Shown piece by piece: positions 23,664 to 32,154 of a stretch of DNA of 64,000 bases (positions are counted from its first letter, which is position 1; each line of letters starts with the position of its first letter). The notes beneath the pieces are model-generated. The model searched no databases. It was not told the DNA's origin and was given only the letters and a program-made list of their open reading frames with translations. The position numbers were made by a program, and so were the translations under genes. Source of the DNA: Pachyseris speciosa (taxonomy: Eukaryota; Cnidaria; Anthozoa; Scleractinia; Pachyseridae); the NCBI GenBank assembly GCA_016490735.1, contig JAEMWC010000232.1, forward strand, positions 848,501 to 912,500, given 5' to 3'.

Positions 23664-23906
23664 CTCCAGGTAGCTTCCTTTATGGTGTTTACTTGCTCTT
23701 TATATTTCAGCAAAGCTGTTTTCAAATTGGCCCATGTGTCTTTTGCATGGAACATAGCAAAGACCACTGTGTTTGTTTTGGAGTTTGGATGCCTTAGGTT
23801 GGCAATCTGGAAAGCCATCTTAAATGATCCACCACCAGCATCGCCTCCAAGTTTTAGGTGGACTTCCTGTACCGGTATGGCATTGTTCCATGTCAACCGT
23901 TCACTC
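23664..23906 (-). CDS. RAG1-like exon 4: first catalytic Asp
   Basis: Acceptor ATTTTAG, donor AG|GTTAGT, phases 2-2, 243 nt. It encodes SERLTWNNAIPVQEVHLK, LGGDAGGGSFKMAFQIAN, then TNTVVFAMFHAKDTW. D567 in GGD, followed by a glycine-rich turn and a beta strand, is the presumed first catalytic residue. Confidence 0.87.
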
Positions 23907-24053
23907 CTAAAATTATAGTAATAAAGTTCTTTAAATTATGAAAAGCAATAATTCTCTGCAGGAGGCGAAAGCATACTAAATTATTTATTTTCAGTGACTG
24001 ATCTTGCTTGTACAGTAACTTTTGTAAGTATAAAAAAAATGAAAGTATCATAC

Positions 24054-24263
24054 TTTTTATTTTCATCCAAGTGAAGTTGTATGAATTGGTTAAGGTCTGC
24101 AACATAGCCAAACTCTGCTTCCCTGATCTCGGGGTCACAACCTGGTTTTTTCACCTCAAATGGAACCATTTCGCACACCAAGTTGGCAGGATCAGTGATG
24201 GACTGAACTTGCTTCCGCTGATGTATTTCACTCTCCGAGGACAATCCCCATTGGTCAAACCAC
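24054..24263 (-). CDS. RAG1-like exon 3
   Basis: Acceptor CCCATAG, donor AA|GTATGA, phases 2-2, 210 nt. It encodes WFDQWGLSSESEIHQRKQ, VCEMVPFEVKKPGCDPEI and FGYVADLNQFIQLHLDEN. I assign no domain beyond its position just before the catalytic core. Confidence 0.83.
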
Positions 24264-24470
24264 CTATGGGGACAGTAATGTTATAATTATGTAAGCACCT
24301 AAATGGATGTTAACTTTTGTTTTAGGAAGGTACACATATATTGGCATGTTATTGCATAATGCAGATCAAATGGATTCTGCATGAAGTAATGAAATTAGGA
24401 AAAAACGTATTTTTATTCAAACCTTACAGTTATTTAGCTTTGGGAAGTGTCTGGGCATTTTTATTATTAC

Positions 24471-24760
24471 CTCCTAAGTTTCCTAACTTTGTACCATGTT
24501 TCACCGAGGTCTGCTTTCATCGCTAAGATATCACCCCTTGGAATGGTTATTTTAAACTCCTTCCCCAAAGCCTCCTTCAGTAGTGCTTCTCTCTCCAGTC
24601 TACCCATGGCTTGCAGTTCGTCCTTTAACTGGGTCCCAGCAGCACCACCACTAACAGCTATTCTGGTCTCTGTTAATGTCTTTGATCTTTGCCTGGCAGT
24701 TTTTTTTGTGACCTCATCAGTTGTCTTCCTAGCCCTGATCCTTTTAACCAATTCTAGGGG
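24471..24760 (-). CDS. RAG1-like exon 2
   Basis: Acceptor TTATCAG, donor AG|GTAATA, phases 0 to 2, 290 nt. It encodes PLELVKRIRARKTTDEV, a basic and hydroxylated stretch, then GRLEREALLKEALGKEF and LGETWYKVRKLRR. The basic helical region sits where RAG1 has its DNA-contacting nonamer-binding part, but I see no clear similarity to it. Confidence 0.8.
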
Positions 24761-24842
24761 CTGATAATAAATATTTGCTTTATGATATGCCATGTTTTGA
24801 AACTGAATGTCACTATTTTTAAATTTGAATAAAATCATTTAC

Positions 24843-25976
24843 CTGGCCACCTGTTTTGAGGAGAATGGTTGCTCCATCCTGAGATTGTGAAAGGAACTGG
24901 CGAATGATAAACAGTCCAACTTCCTCCTTAAGGGATGTATAAATGTCCTTTGGGCTATGAAGCAGTTGCTGTACTGTTAGTTGTTCATGATAGTTTGTAG
25001 CAAGGCCAGGTGCTTTAAGTTGTGCTTGGGCTGGTGTTGCTGGCACTTGTGCTGTTCCCTGTGCTGCTGCTGTGGGTGTAGGCATCACTGGGGCAAGGGG
25101 TGGTGGTGTGAGTGGAACTGCCCCTTGTATTGGGGTTGCGTTGTGTGTGGGTGCAGTAATTGAATTTGGAATGCAACTTTCTTGGTGCTGTGGTAACTGG
25201 TGTAGTCTAACTGTGTGGGCACATGTGGGACATTGTAGATCTAGCTCTGAAAGTATAGTTCGTAGAACAAAAGGAGCAGGTTCTATAAACTCCTTAGGAT
25301 TTTCAATCACAGTTCGGCAAACTGGACAAAGGGATCCACACATTTCAAAGGCAAATGAAAGGCAACTAGCACAGAATATGTGGGGGGTTTGACATTTAGT
25401 CTGGACGGGTTGATCAAGGACTTCTTTACAAATTGGGCGCATGTACTCATGCTTTATGTTCTCAACAAATTGTTCTGGGTAAAGTGGTTCTGTTCCCCGA
25501 TAGGTTTTTAGACTCTTCACCTCTTCGGAGAATGAGAGAGTGGTTGGGTCTGGTTGAAAGCTCAATGTACCAGACATTCCTTCAACAATATTTGCCTGTT
25601 CCTTGGGTCCAAGGTCATCTTTAGGTTTTACTCCAGGCCTGCTTTTTTTTCTCCTACCAGGCTTTTGTTGTTCCTTGAATGAACTACAGATCACACAGTT
25701 GCCAGTTCGCTTATGTGGGGGCCAGACATTTATTGCTAAACGTGTACCTTCTCTTGAGGCCAGCTTGTAGCACTTGTGGCAGAACTTAGGGGGGCATGTT
25801 TCGAGGTCATCTTCACGAATTTTTATACCGAAGGCTGTAAAAATAATCTCTTTCTTATCAGCACAAAGAAAGCTGGTCTCATACTTATCTTTGGCCTTCT
25901 TCAATCGTTCTCCACAAATCCGGCAAAGCTTTTCCAATATTAATTGATGTTCAGAGAGACCAAAGTTAGCCGCCAT
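24843..25976 (-). CDS. RAG1-like exon 1: zinc N-terminal domain and RING
   Basis: ATG at 25976 (MAANFGLSEHQLILEKLC); the open frame extends upstream, but only with a GTG. Residues 18-97 hold LCRICGERL, CPPKFCHKC and NCVIC, arranged like the RAG1 region before its RING, including a WPPHKRTGNC stretch. A basic GRRKKSRPG patch follows. The RING spans about 178-222 with QTPHIFCASCL and GSLCPVCR, and ECPTCAHT-like and QHQESC finger residues follow. The first RING Cys is Arg180 (CGC, one change from TGC). A Pro/Ala/Thr-rich linker (about 273-325) and a helical end close the exon; donor CAG|GTAAAT, phase 0. In RAG1 this half acts as a ubiquitin ligase and regulator rather than as the cutter. Confidence 0.88.
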
Positions 25977-26985
25977 CCGAGTGAATCGAATTGAATCCTC
26001 AGCTTGGAAATTAAGCAACACAGTAATGAATTGACACGAGAGAGATATGTTTCGAACTTCCCTTTTATTGCTCAGTTTTAAATGGAGGAGCTAGTTTTGG
26101 GTTCGTATTATGTTTCAGGAAAAGGTGTGTGTTTGTCCTTCTCGTTTTCAAGACACTCGTTACATTCGGCTTCACACTACGTTCTCGTTTTGTTATGTGT
26201 AGTTCCTCCTAAATGTAGTCGGTACATTGGGGAGAAAATCACACTCGACTTTGAATATTTTTGAAGATCAACTCCAATGGCAATCAAACAAAAGGTGAGG
26301 AGATCTCTTGGCGTGATCGTGATCAAAATAGCGAACTAAAAGGAACGTCGACTTGTGCGTGGTTTCCCGCAACTGATGACGTGCGCTTTTGGGGGAAGGA
26401 AAACGACATTTTCAGAGCACGTAGTGTAACTTATATTCGCGTAATCGAACGGTTCCCTCATGCTTAATATGTTGTCGTTTCTTTATTAGTTTGGGGTACA
26501 CAGAATTATATTTTGAAGTTAGATTCACATAGTTCAATGAAATAAATTTGAACACATGCGAGATATGAACGCCATCTTTACTATTTTGGTAGTGACATGC
26601 GATCGGTAATTTCACTGCTCAAAACAATTCGGATTAAAACGCCATCGTATGGAAATAAACAACAAAAGGTAGAGTAAAAACCAGAGACATATCTTTATTG
26701 CTGGAAAAATTCCACTAAATCAGAAAATGTGTGTGCTTTCAACAAGACACGAGAGAGGCGACAATGACTACGCTTCAAAACAAGGCGTTTGGAAGCCGCT
26801 GCTTAATCAGATCTTCGCCTCCACATGACCCTTCCAGCTCAAACATTAACCAGAGAAGCTAAAAATGGCAACTGCGCATAAAATATAGATTTCTGCAAGT
26901 TAAGCGCATATATTTTTTGCAACTTTGTTATCTGTGGGCTCTTGTCTGCTGAGCCGTTATCCTTACACTCTCAGCGGTTTCAATC
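25977..26985. other. 5' flank of the RAG1-like gene; no other gene seen
   Basis: Short frames only. It contains the right arm of the 19-bp inverted repeat. No TATA box or other clear promoter element could be assigned. Confidence 0.45.
26622..26640 (-). repeat. 19-bp inverted repeat flanking the RAG1-like gene, right arm
   Basis: AAACAATTCGGATTAAAAC, an exact complement of 15122-15140. It lies about 646 bases upstream of the RAG1-like start codon. Confidence 0.5.
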
Positions 26986-26989
26986 TCAA

Positions 26990-27330
26990 AAGATCAATTT
27001 GACATGCGCGAACTAAATTTCCACTCTCGGGCTTTCTGAAACAGCCCGCGCGCGCGCGCGCGCGCGCCCCTAAAAACGACTGCGTGGGAGGCTAACATAC
27101 CTTATGACTGTACTGTTTTAATTTATTGAACTCTGCATGAAAATGACAAGAAGACTTCCTGTTTTAGGCATACGAAAGGGGTACCTTTTCTGTCAAAAAT
27201 GGCACATAAAAGGGTAAGGGGTCGGACCTCGGGGCGGAGCCTCCCCGTATTAAAATTGCTTTAGTTCCTCCTCCACCCCCCTCCCCCTCCCACCCCCGGG
27301 GTGAACACCTCTCTAAGGAAAAGATGTTTG
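26990..27330. repeat. Dispersed repeats with a (CG)n run
   Basis: Bases 26990-27105 are an uninterrupted reverse copy of the repeat split by the foldback at 13090-14740 and include a perfect (GC)n run near 27050. Bases 27110-27330 match, in reverse, 13090-13230 (GGGGAGGCTC, GGTGTTCACCCCGGGGG). Confidence 0.65.
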
Positions 27331-27395
27331 TCCCGTCCTGGTAGATAACTTCAATACAAACTTACACAGATGACAAAGGCGCTAAGACAGTAATC

Positions 27396-27791
27396 CCGGG
27401 GAGGTACTCCCAGAAAATTTGGGTGAGGGTGTGCCGCCCTCTTCCTGAAACCCTTAACCTATTTCAGACCAAAATCTGCGATTTTCCCTACCCTATTTCA
27501 GACCTGACAAAAAATTCGATACTCTATTTCAGACCTATTTCACGTACACAGTTGTCGTAAACATAATTAAAAGACAAAAAAGAAGGGCTTTTGTCGATGG
27601 TCTTGTCGCCCAATGATGAAGAAGTAGCTTCTTCGAAAAAACATACCCAAGTCAAGACTAGAGTGCTCAAACCATACCCTATTTCAGACCAAAATGGATA
27701 CCCTACTTCAAACCAAAACGGCTAAAAACCATACCCTTTGGGGCGGCACATACCTATATAACCAATATAAGGGAGTACTCCCCCCCCCCGG
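27396..27791. mobile_element. hAT-type MITE with 8-bp target duplication
   Basis: A 396-bp element with terminal inverted repeats CCGGGGAGGTACTCCC and GGGAGTACTCCC(C)nGG, flanked on both sides by CAGTAATC (27388-27395 and 27792-27799). The interior repeats ACCCTATTTCAGACC. An 8-bp duplication is typical of the hAT superfamily. A reverse copy lies at 35873-36304. Confidence 0.85.
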
Positions 27792-27829
27792 CAGTAATCA
27801 AGAAAAATGTTAATAGACTTTTCAATAAC

Positions 27830-28770
27830 TTATTCATCTTCAAGCCACACTTGCTCGAGGCCCTGCCAGGGGAGGATCCCATGTTGCTTGTCGGAATTTA
27901 CCCTGGCAGGGCTTCTTGCTCCATTTGCTTGCCACTTATTTTTCCATTTAGCAATCTTGCATTCTAATCGGTAGACTGACTTGATTCTTAGTAATAGAAC
28001 ATTAAAGTGGGGGTTGGAATAATTGGTCCTGTTGGTCCACGTCACAAAAAATGTTCGAGGGATTCGTCCATCACACCACAGAAGGAACAGGCTGCAGAGA
28101 AATCTGTTTTATCTATCTAATTTAGAAACATATTCGTCACTAGATACCTGTTCAGAATCTTAAATTGAAATTCTCGTGTTTTTGTGTCCAGAGCGATTTT
28201 AAAAGGCAAACTATAAATTTCCTTCCATTACACTTCAACTGAGCTGTAGGTTGAGTCGCCACAAGTCCAGAAATTACTTCCCAATAGACCCTTTTAGAGA
28301 TCACCTCAGTCATCAAGACTTTTTGGTTATCTAAGACAAGTTGAATGTGGTCCTGGAGGAAAAAAGAACTTTTGTTCACGTACTCATTTATTTTAAGGGA
28401 TTGTCACCACGGTGCAGGGAGAGCATCCATTAAGGACATCAGATCAAAGAAGTCTTTTGGAGAAAAATCCAAATGACGTAAATTGCCTTGAAAGATAAGT
28501 TGATTATTTTCCATGGCTAAATCACATACTCTGAATAATCCTGTACAGATCAAGCTTTGATTTAACACAGATTAACCATTACCTGATGCAAATCTGTTGT
28601 TCCAAATAACAGTGTTAGTTATTTCTTCGTGTGACAGCTCAGGCACACTCTTACATGTAGTTGCGGAGCATGGCGATAAAACACTTACAACATTCTCTGC
28701 AAAACTTTGGAAGATTAATCGGAAGCTTTTTGACATCAAAATTACAGCATAAAATAAACTTATTCCCAAC
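27830..28770 (-). pseudogene. LINE retrotransposon 3' remnant
   Basis: Joined over several frame breaks, the minus strand reads FQSFAENVVSVLSP, VPELSHEEITNTVIWNNRF, NQLIFQGNLRHLDFSPKDFF, DHIQLVLDNQKVLMTEVI, FKILNRYLVTNMFLN and CSFCGVMDESLEHFL. This is the order of the C-terminal region of an L1/Tx1-like LINE protein, ending in the Cys/His motif that follows the reverse transcriptase. Stops lie after MDALPAPW and after MFLN. The catalytic part of the reverse transcriptase is missing. Confidence 0.65.
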
Positions 28771-28901
28771 CAGTTTCAGGTAGTGTAATAAACTAGTATC
28801 TGGTGTAAATTGGTGGTTGTCTTTTTAAAGACAAACACAGATCTTTTCGTAGGTAAAAAATCACAAAATCACATACTCGTTCTTTAATCCAGCTCCCAAT
28901 T

Positions 28902-28974
28902 GGTTTGTTAGCTAAGTTGGTGGAGCTCTGTACCGGTATCGCAGAGGTCATGGGTTCAAATCCCGTACACTGCG
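28902..28974 (+). repeat. tRNA-like sequence, copy 1 (decayed)
   Basis: Same D-arm, anticodon-arm and T-arm layout as 29097-29169 (TTAGCTAAGTTGGTGGAGC, GGGTTCAAATCCCG), but the 3' side of the acceptor stem does not pair. The two copies share about 20 bases of 5' flank (CCAGCTCCCAATTGG), so they duplicated together, probably as part of a tRNA-derived SINE. Confidence 0.6.
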
Positions 28975-29096
28975 ATGATCATTCACATATTCATTCTTTG
29001 ATCCGCAGTTCAGATATATGATTATCATATATTCATTCTCATATATTCACCACTCACGGGTATATTACGAACCAACAAAAGGACCAGCTCCCAGTT

Positions 29097-29169
29097 GGTT
29101 TGTTAGCTCAATTGGTAGAGCACTGTACCGGTATCGCAGAGGTCGTGGGTTCGAATCCCGTATAAACCT
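29097..29169 (+). tRNA. tRNA-Thr(GGU)-like gene or SINE head
   Basis: 73 nt fold into a cloverleaf: acceptor GGTTTGT with ATAAACC (one G-U), D-arm GCTCAATTGGTAGAGC, anticodon arm CTGTA/CGCAG, and T-arm GTGGG-TTCGAAT-CCCGT. The A box TTAGCTCAATTGG and B box GGTTCGAATCC are good. The anticodon would be GGT, but U33 is C and the last pair of the anticodon stem is A-C. The 200-bp spacing from copy 1 argues for a SINE rather than a working tRNA. Confidence 0.5.
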
Positions 29170-29332
29170 GAAATTTTTTTAGGCTTTATTTTCACTACTG
29201 CTTAAGATTGTTCATAACTTCGATGATCATTCACATATTCAGTAAGTTTATTACTACTAAATACTCTCCTCCCCACCCCTTCCCTCCGCTTAGAGAAGTC
29301 AGCATAAGCAAGAGAAACGGTCTTGTTTTTAC

Positions 29333-29455
29333 CACTGCAGTTTTTTCCATTTCCGGTAAAACCAGAATGGCACGTGCAAACATTTGAGCCGTCATTGTTC
29401 TCACAGGAGACTTTGACATGACAGGCGGAAGGAGAAGCGCTGCACTCATCAATGT
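29333..29455 (-). CDS. Host gene exon 3: first EGF-like domain
   Basis: Acceptor TTTCGCAG, donor G|GTAAAA, phases 1-1, 123 nt. It encodes DIDECSASPSACHVKVSC, then ENNDGSNVCTCHSGFTG and NGKNCS: six cysteines and the calcium-binding start (residues 157-197). Confidence 0.9.
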
Positions 29456-29469
29456 CTGCGAAACCAACA

Positions 29470-30061
29470 ACGCTATAATGCAACAAGTGAACTTAAGTCG
29501 TGTTTTATTGTGTCGAACGCTTTCAATATTAAAGTATTTTGTTTAAGCTTCACTAGAGAAGCACTCTTCCTACCACAGCTTTCAGCTGAAACGTGGCTCT
29601 TCCCAGACGAAAACAGGCAAGAAAATAAGGGGGTTTACTGGACATATACCTTTTGGATAACTTGCTATGTAATGGCAATATGTCTGACGCCACATTAAAA
29701 AGGGTCAGCGGTCCCTGCCCAGTTTTTATGTAACTATTTAAACCAAGGCTTTTAAATCCGAACCAAATAAAGATATTTTTACTCAATGGAAACCGATAAA
29801 CGCCAAACCAACCGGAAAAGATTCACTAAAATACAGGGCCATCACGGACAGATGATCATCGGCATAGGAAACCTTCAGAGCTCTGTATTAATTCAAGTGT
29901 GCTCCTCGCCCAAAGCTCCATACTCCATAGTTGCACGCTCCACGCTCCACGTATCACGTGTCTCTCCCCCACGCACTCACCTCATTTCGCTGCGTTCGCA
30001 CACTCGCTACTTAATTGCAATTTCACCCATTTATCTTGTAAGAAAGAAACCTTTAACATAC
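29470..30061. other. Intron 2 of the host gene; nothing else supported
   Basis: Short frames on both strands, none with a recognisable domain. Confidence 0.5.
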
Positions 30062-30211
30062 CGTTTGTTGTCATGTTACAGTAAGCGAAGACACTCGTCC
30101 CTGGTATGATAGAGTAGAACCAATATTTGCCACTGAGAACCTGGCCCTCCTCATTGTCCTTTATTTCTTGGCAAGACTTTGCCGGCAGCTCGGGGATGGA
30201 GCCAAGAGGTA
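30062..30211 (-). CDS. Host gene exon 2: short fibrinogen-like segment
   Basis: Acceptor TTTTCCAG, donor G|GTATGT, phases 1-1, 150 nt. It encodes PLGSIPELPAKSCQEIKD, SGKYWFYS and GTSVFAYCNMTTN (residues 107-156). The C-x-E-I...G-x-Y-W...Y-C-x-M pattern is the opening of fibrinogen-related and similar lectin-like domains; the rest of that domain is absent. Phase symmetry and the exact join to exons 1 and 3 support it. Confidence 0.82.
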
Positions 30212-30539
30212 CTGGAAAAGCAAAGGAAATTCGTAATTGTTCGACTTATTAAGTGACCTATTAAACAAACCGAAATCCTCGCAGCGCATATCAAATTCGC
30301 CCATTTGACAAGAGCTATAGGTACATGATCAACATGATGCCATAGTGAAAATAAAATGGGAAGGAATTCTAGTCTCGTTTTGCCACTTGTCATAATATTA
30401 CAACCGTGTAGGTGAATCAGTGAAGTAGCAAATTGCAATTTTCGATTGCCTCTTGGAAGGCTGAGTGAAGACCAATATGGCCTCTAGTTTGGTGTAAAAT
30501 CGGGTGTACGGTTATAACTTTTGGTGGTCTGAAGATGAC

Positions 30540-30880
30540 ATTCTAAAGTGCGACTATTCAAATGAAAGCTACTGAGCAGTACTTTCATGTGGTGCTGTTT
30601 ATTATGCTGTACAAGGTGGTTCTAAATTTTGAGTCTGTGGATGAAATCCTAAAGAGTGACCATTCAAATGAAAGCTACTGAGCAGCACTTTCATGTGGTG
30701 CTGTTTATTATGCTGTACAAGGTGGTTCTAAATTTTGAGTCTGTAGGTGAAATCCTAAAGTGCGACTATTCAAATGAAAGCTACTGAGCAGTACTTTCCT
30801 GTGGTGCTGTTTATTGTCCTGTAGAAGGTCAGTGGTTCTAATCTGTGGATGAAATCTTAAAATGAGACATTCCGTAGTAT
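30540..30880. repeat. Three tandem copies of a ~105-bp repeat
   Basis: The unit contains ATGAAAGCTACTGAGCAG, GGTGCTGTTTATTATGCTG, TACAAGGTGGTTCTAA and GATGAAATCCTAAAG. Three more copies lie at 44700-44990. Diverged reverse copies sit beside the microsatellites at 1200-1330 and 63710-63840. Confidence 0.9.
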
Positions 30881-31064
30881 GTCACGAGAACTATAACTAT
30901 TTCATACCATGCTATGGAAAGTACATAGCTAGGGCCGTACTGTACTATAGGAAGGCAATACGAAAGATCAAGTGTAATACGGAGCAATACACAATAGCTT
31001 CTTGCAGTCTGATTGGCTGTTTGCTATATGACATGGCATAAATAATGATATGTGCGGCCCATAC

Positions 31065-31383
31065 CTCTCTGAACGTCCAGTTTGAAATAAAATCGGTCTG
31101 AGTCGTCAACAAAATTCTCGGGGCTGCCTTCTTTTGTGCGGTTGTTGAACTCACACACACTTGTTGACATAACGAAGTTGAAACTTTGGCAGACGTCTTC
31201 CAATCTGCATGTAAACAAACATTCTGCATGACCGGAGCCAGCAAATCGCTTGTTATAAGTGTGTCCTCGTAACATCTTGCCGAATATAGAGGCATGGCGG
31301 TGTCCATTGCACTGGCCAGCAGCAATTGCGGCGTTGTAAATCAAGCCAGAGAGTAAGATCGGAATCATAATCGGTGTAGACAT
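31065..31383 (-). CDS. Host gene exon 1: signal peptide and PAN/Apple-like domain (secreted PAN-EGF-EGF-TLDc protein)
   Basis: The gene's six exons total 1305 nt and give 434 residues in unbroken frame. Exon 1 starts at ATG 31383. Residues 1-22 (MSTPIMIPILLSGLIYNA) are a hydrophobic signal peptide. Residues 25-105 are PAN-like: C25, GHAECLFTCRLEDVC with C55, C59 and C65, FNFVMSTSVCEFN with C77, then a D-F-Y-F-type end strand. PAN domains bind protein or carbohydrate outside the cell. The order is signal, PAN, fibrinogen-like piece, two EGFs, TLDc, so the product should be secreted. The donor G|GTATGG is phase 1. The upstream region carries a Penelope-like insertion from about 31490. I do not recognise a named orthologue. 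Confidence 0.88.
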
Positions 31384-31489
31384 TTTATACCTCTCGTCAG
31401 TAAAGGAAAACCTGCAAGCAGTTTCGCAAAGTTCTTTAAAAATGTTTTTAAGAACAATTATACCGGACTTAATACGACTTTTTATTTTC

Positions 31490-32150
31490 GTAAATGGTTT
31501 GAACCCAGGAGTCATATCATAACCAAGTGAAGCACGATCGTCCGCGTGAGTGTAGTCCTGAGAAGGACTGTTTGTGTTGAAATTGACTGACGTTTCGACA
31601 ACCTGAGCGGAAGTCATCATCAGAGTGAAGTGATTAGTAACGTCAGGAGATGGTATAAGTACTCTAGTCGTTGATGTGATTGGTCAGCGAAGTCGTGATG
31701 TTATTGGTTGTCTGTCAGTTAAGCCGTGATGTTATTGGCTGTGAAGACTGTAAACCATGATTGGTGCGTTTCGATCCGTCTTTTGTTAGTCAGATGTTCG
31801 TAGGTGTATTTTTAGTCAAATTAGTCGGTTTGTCTATTGTTTTTCTGTTGTTGATATCGTCAATAAGTCGCATGTAAGGTGCGGGAAGCTGTTGGCAACG
31901 GTTCAGTGGTGTTTGTTCTAAGTTAGTAAACCAACTTTCCAGTGCGATCCGTTGGTGGTAGTTAGTACAGTATGTAATGCATTTAGTAGAGTCCCAGTTG
32001 ATTGTGTGCTTTGTCAGTAGATGGTGCTCAGCACTGTTATTGTTGATGTCACCATTTCTCGTCGCTCGTTTGTGTTCAGTCAGTCTTGCGTTAAAATTTC
32101 TACCAGTCAGGACTACACTCACGCGGACGATCTTGCTTCACTTAGTTATG
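31490..32150 (-). mobile_element. Penelope-like element fragment with inverted ends
   Basis: The minus-strand frame 32122-31790 encodes a GIY-YIG-domain end (LTGRNFNARLTEHKRATR, then ESWFTNLEQTPLNRCQQLPA). Its tail ends near 31515 with GGACTACACTCACGCGGACG, and the same sequence reappears inverted at 32110-32150. This gives terminal inverted repeats of about 45 bases, as expected of Penelope elements with a partial inverted copy. Comparison with the duplicated flank at 51960-52050 shows it inserted roughly 110 bases upstream of the host start codon. Confidence 0.75.
31593..31623 (-). ncRNA. Candidate hammerhead ribozyme core
   Basis: The minus strand has a perfect CTGATGA at 31623-31617, a 20-base insert with partial pairing (GAC with GTC, CC with GG), then CGAAAC. 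This is the hammerhead core order, in the tail of a Penelope-like element, where such ribozymes are known. Helix II has mismatches and I could not pair helix I, so activity is uncertain. Confidence 0.35.
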
Positions 32151-32154
32151 ACTT

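Larger units (their letters stand above)
15521..25976 (-). pseudogene. RAG1-like protein (RAG1 N-terminal domain + D-D-E transposase core), ten exons, one in-frame stop
   Basis: Ten exons splice in perfect phase to 1070 codons, close to the length of vertebrate RAG1. The start is the ATG at 25976. The N-terminal zinc region has C18-x2-C21, C66-x2-C69, H88 and C94-x2-C97. The RING has R180..C183, C195, H199, C202-x2-C205 and C217-x2-C220, followed by a C2HC finger (C249, C252, H264, C268). This order matches RAG1. The core shows D567 (LKLGGDAGGGS), D637 (LFGDYEFLC), C656-x2-C659 (KYPCLWC), H987-x4-H992 (HMLEEH) and a putative catalytic E1013 (EQGIEGIH). D637 to C656 is 19 residues, as D708 to C727 is in RAG1. 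Codon 1008 is TGA and the first RING Cys is Arg, so this copy is probably dead. RAG1 proteins cut and join DNA at paired signals; transposon relatives carry the same core. It is nested in intron 3 of the host gene. Confidence 0.85.

Noticed and set aside
25977..26021. Upstream start for the RAG1-like protein at 26021
   Set aside because: The codon there is GTG. The first ATG in frame is at 25976.
13000..27100. A RAG2-like (Kelch) partner next to the RAG1-like gene
   Set aside because: No Kelch-type GG-motif frame or PHD-like frame is seen on either strand around the gene. If a partner exists it is outside the window.
31024..31620. Longer N-terminus of the PAN exon reading upstream of 31383
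   Set aside because: The extra sequence runs into the Penelope-like insertion, and the ATG at 31383 gives a clear signal peptide shared with copy B.
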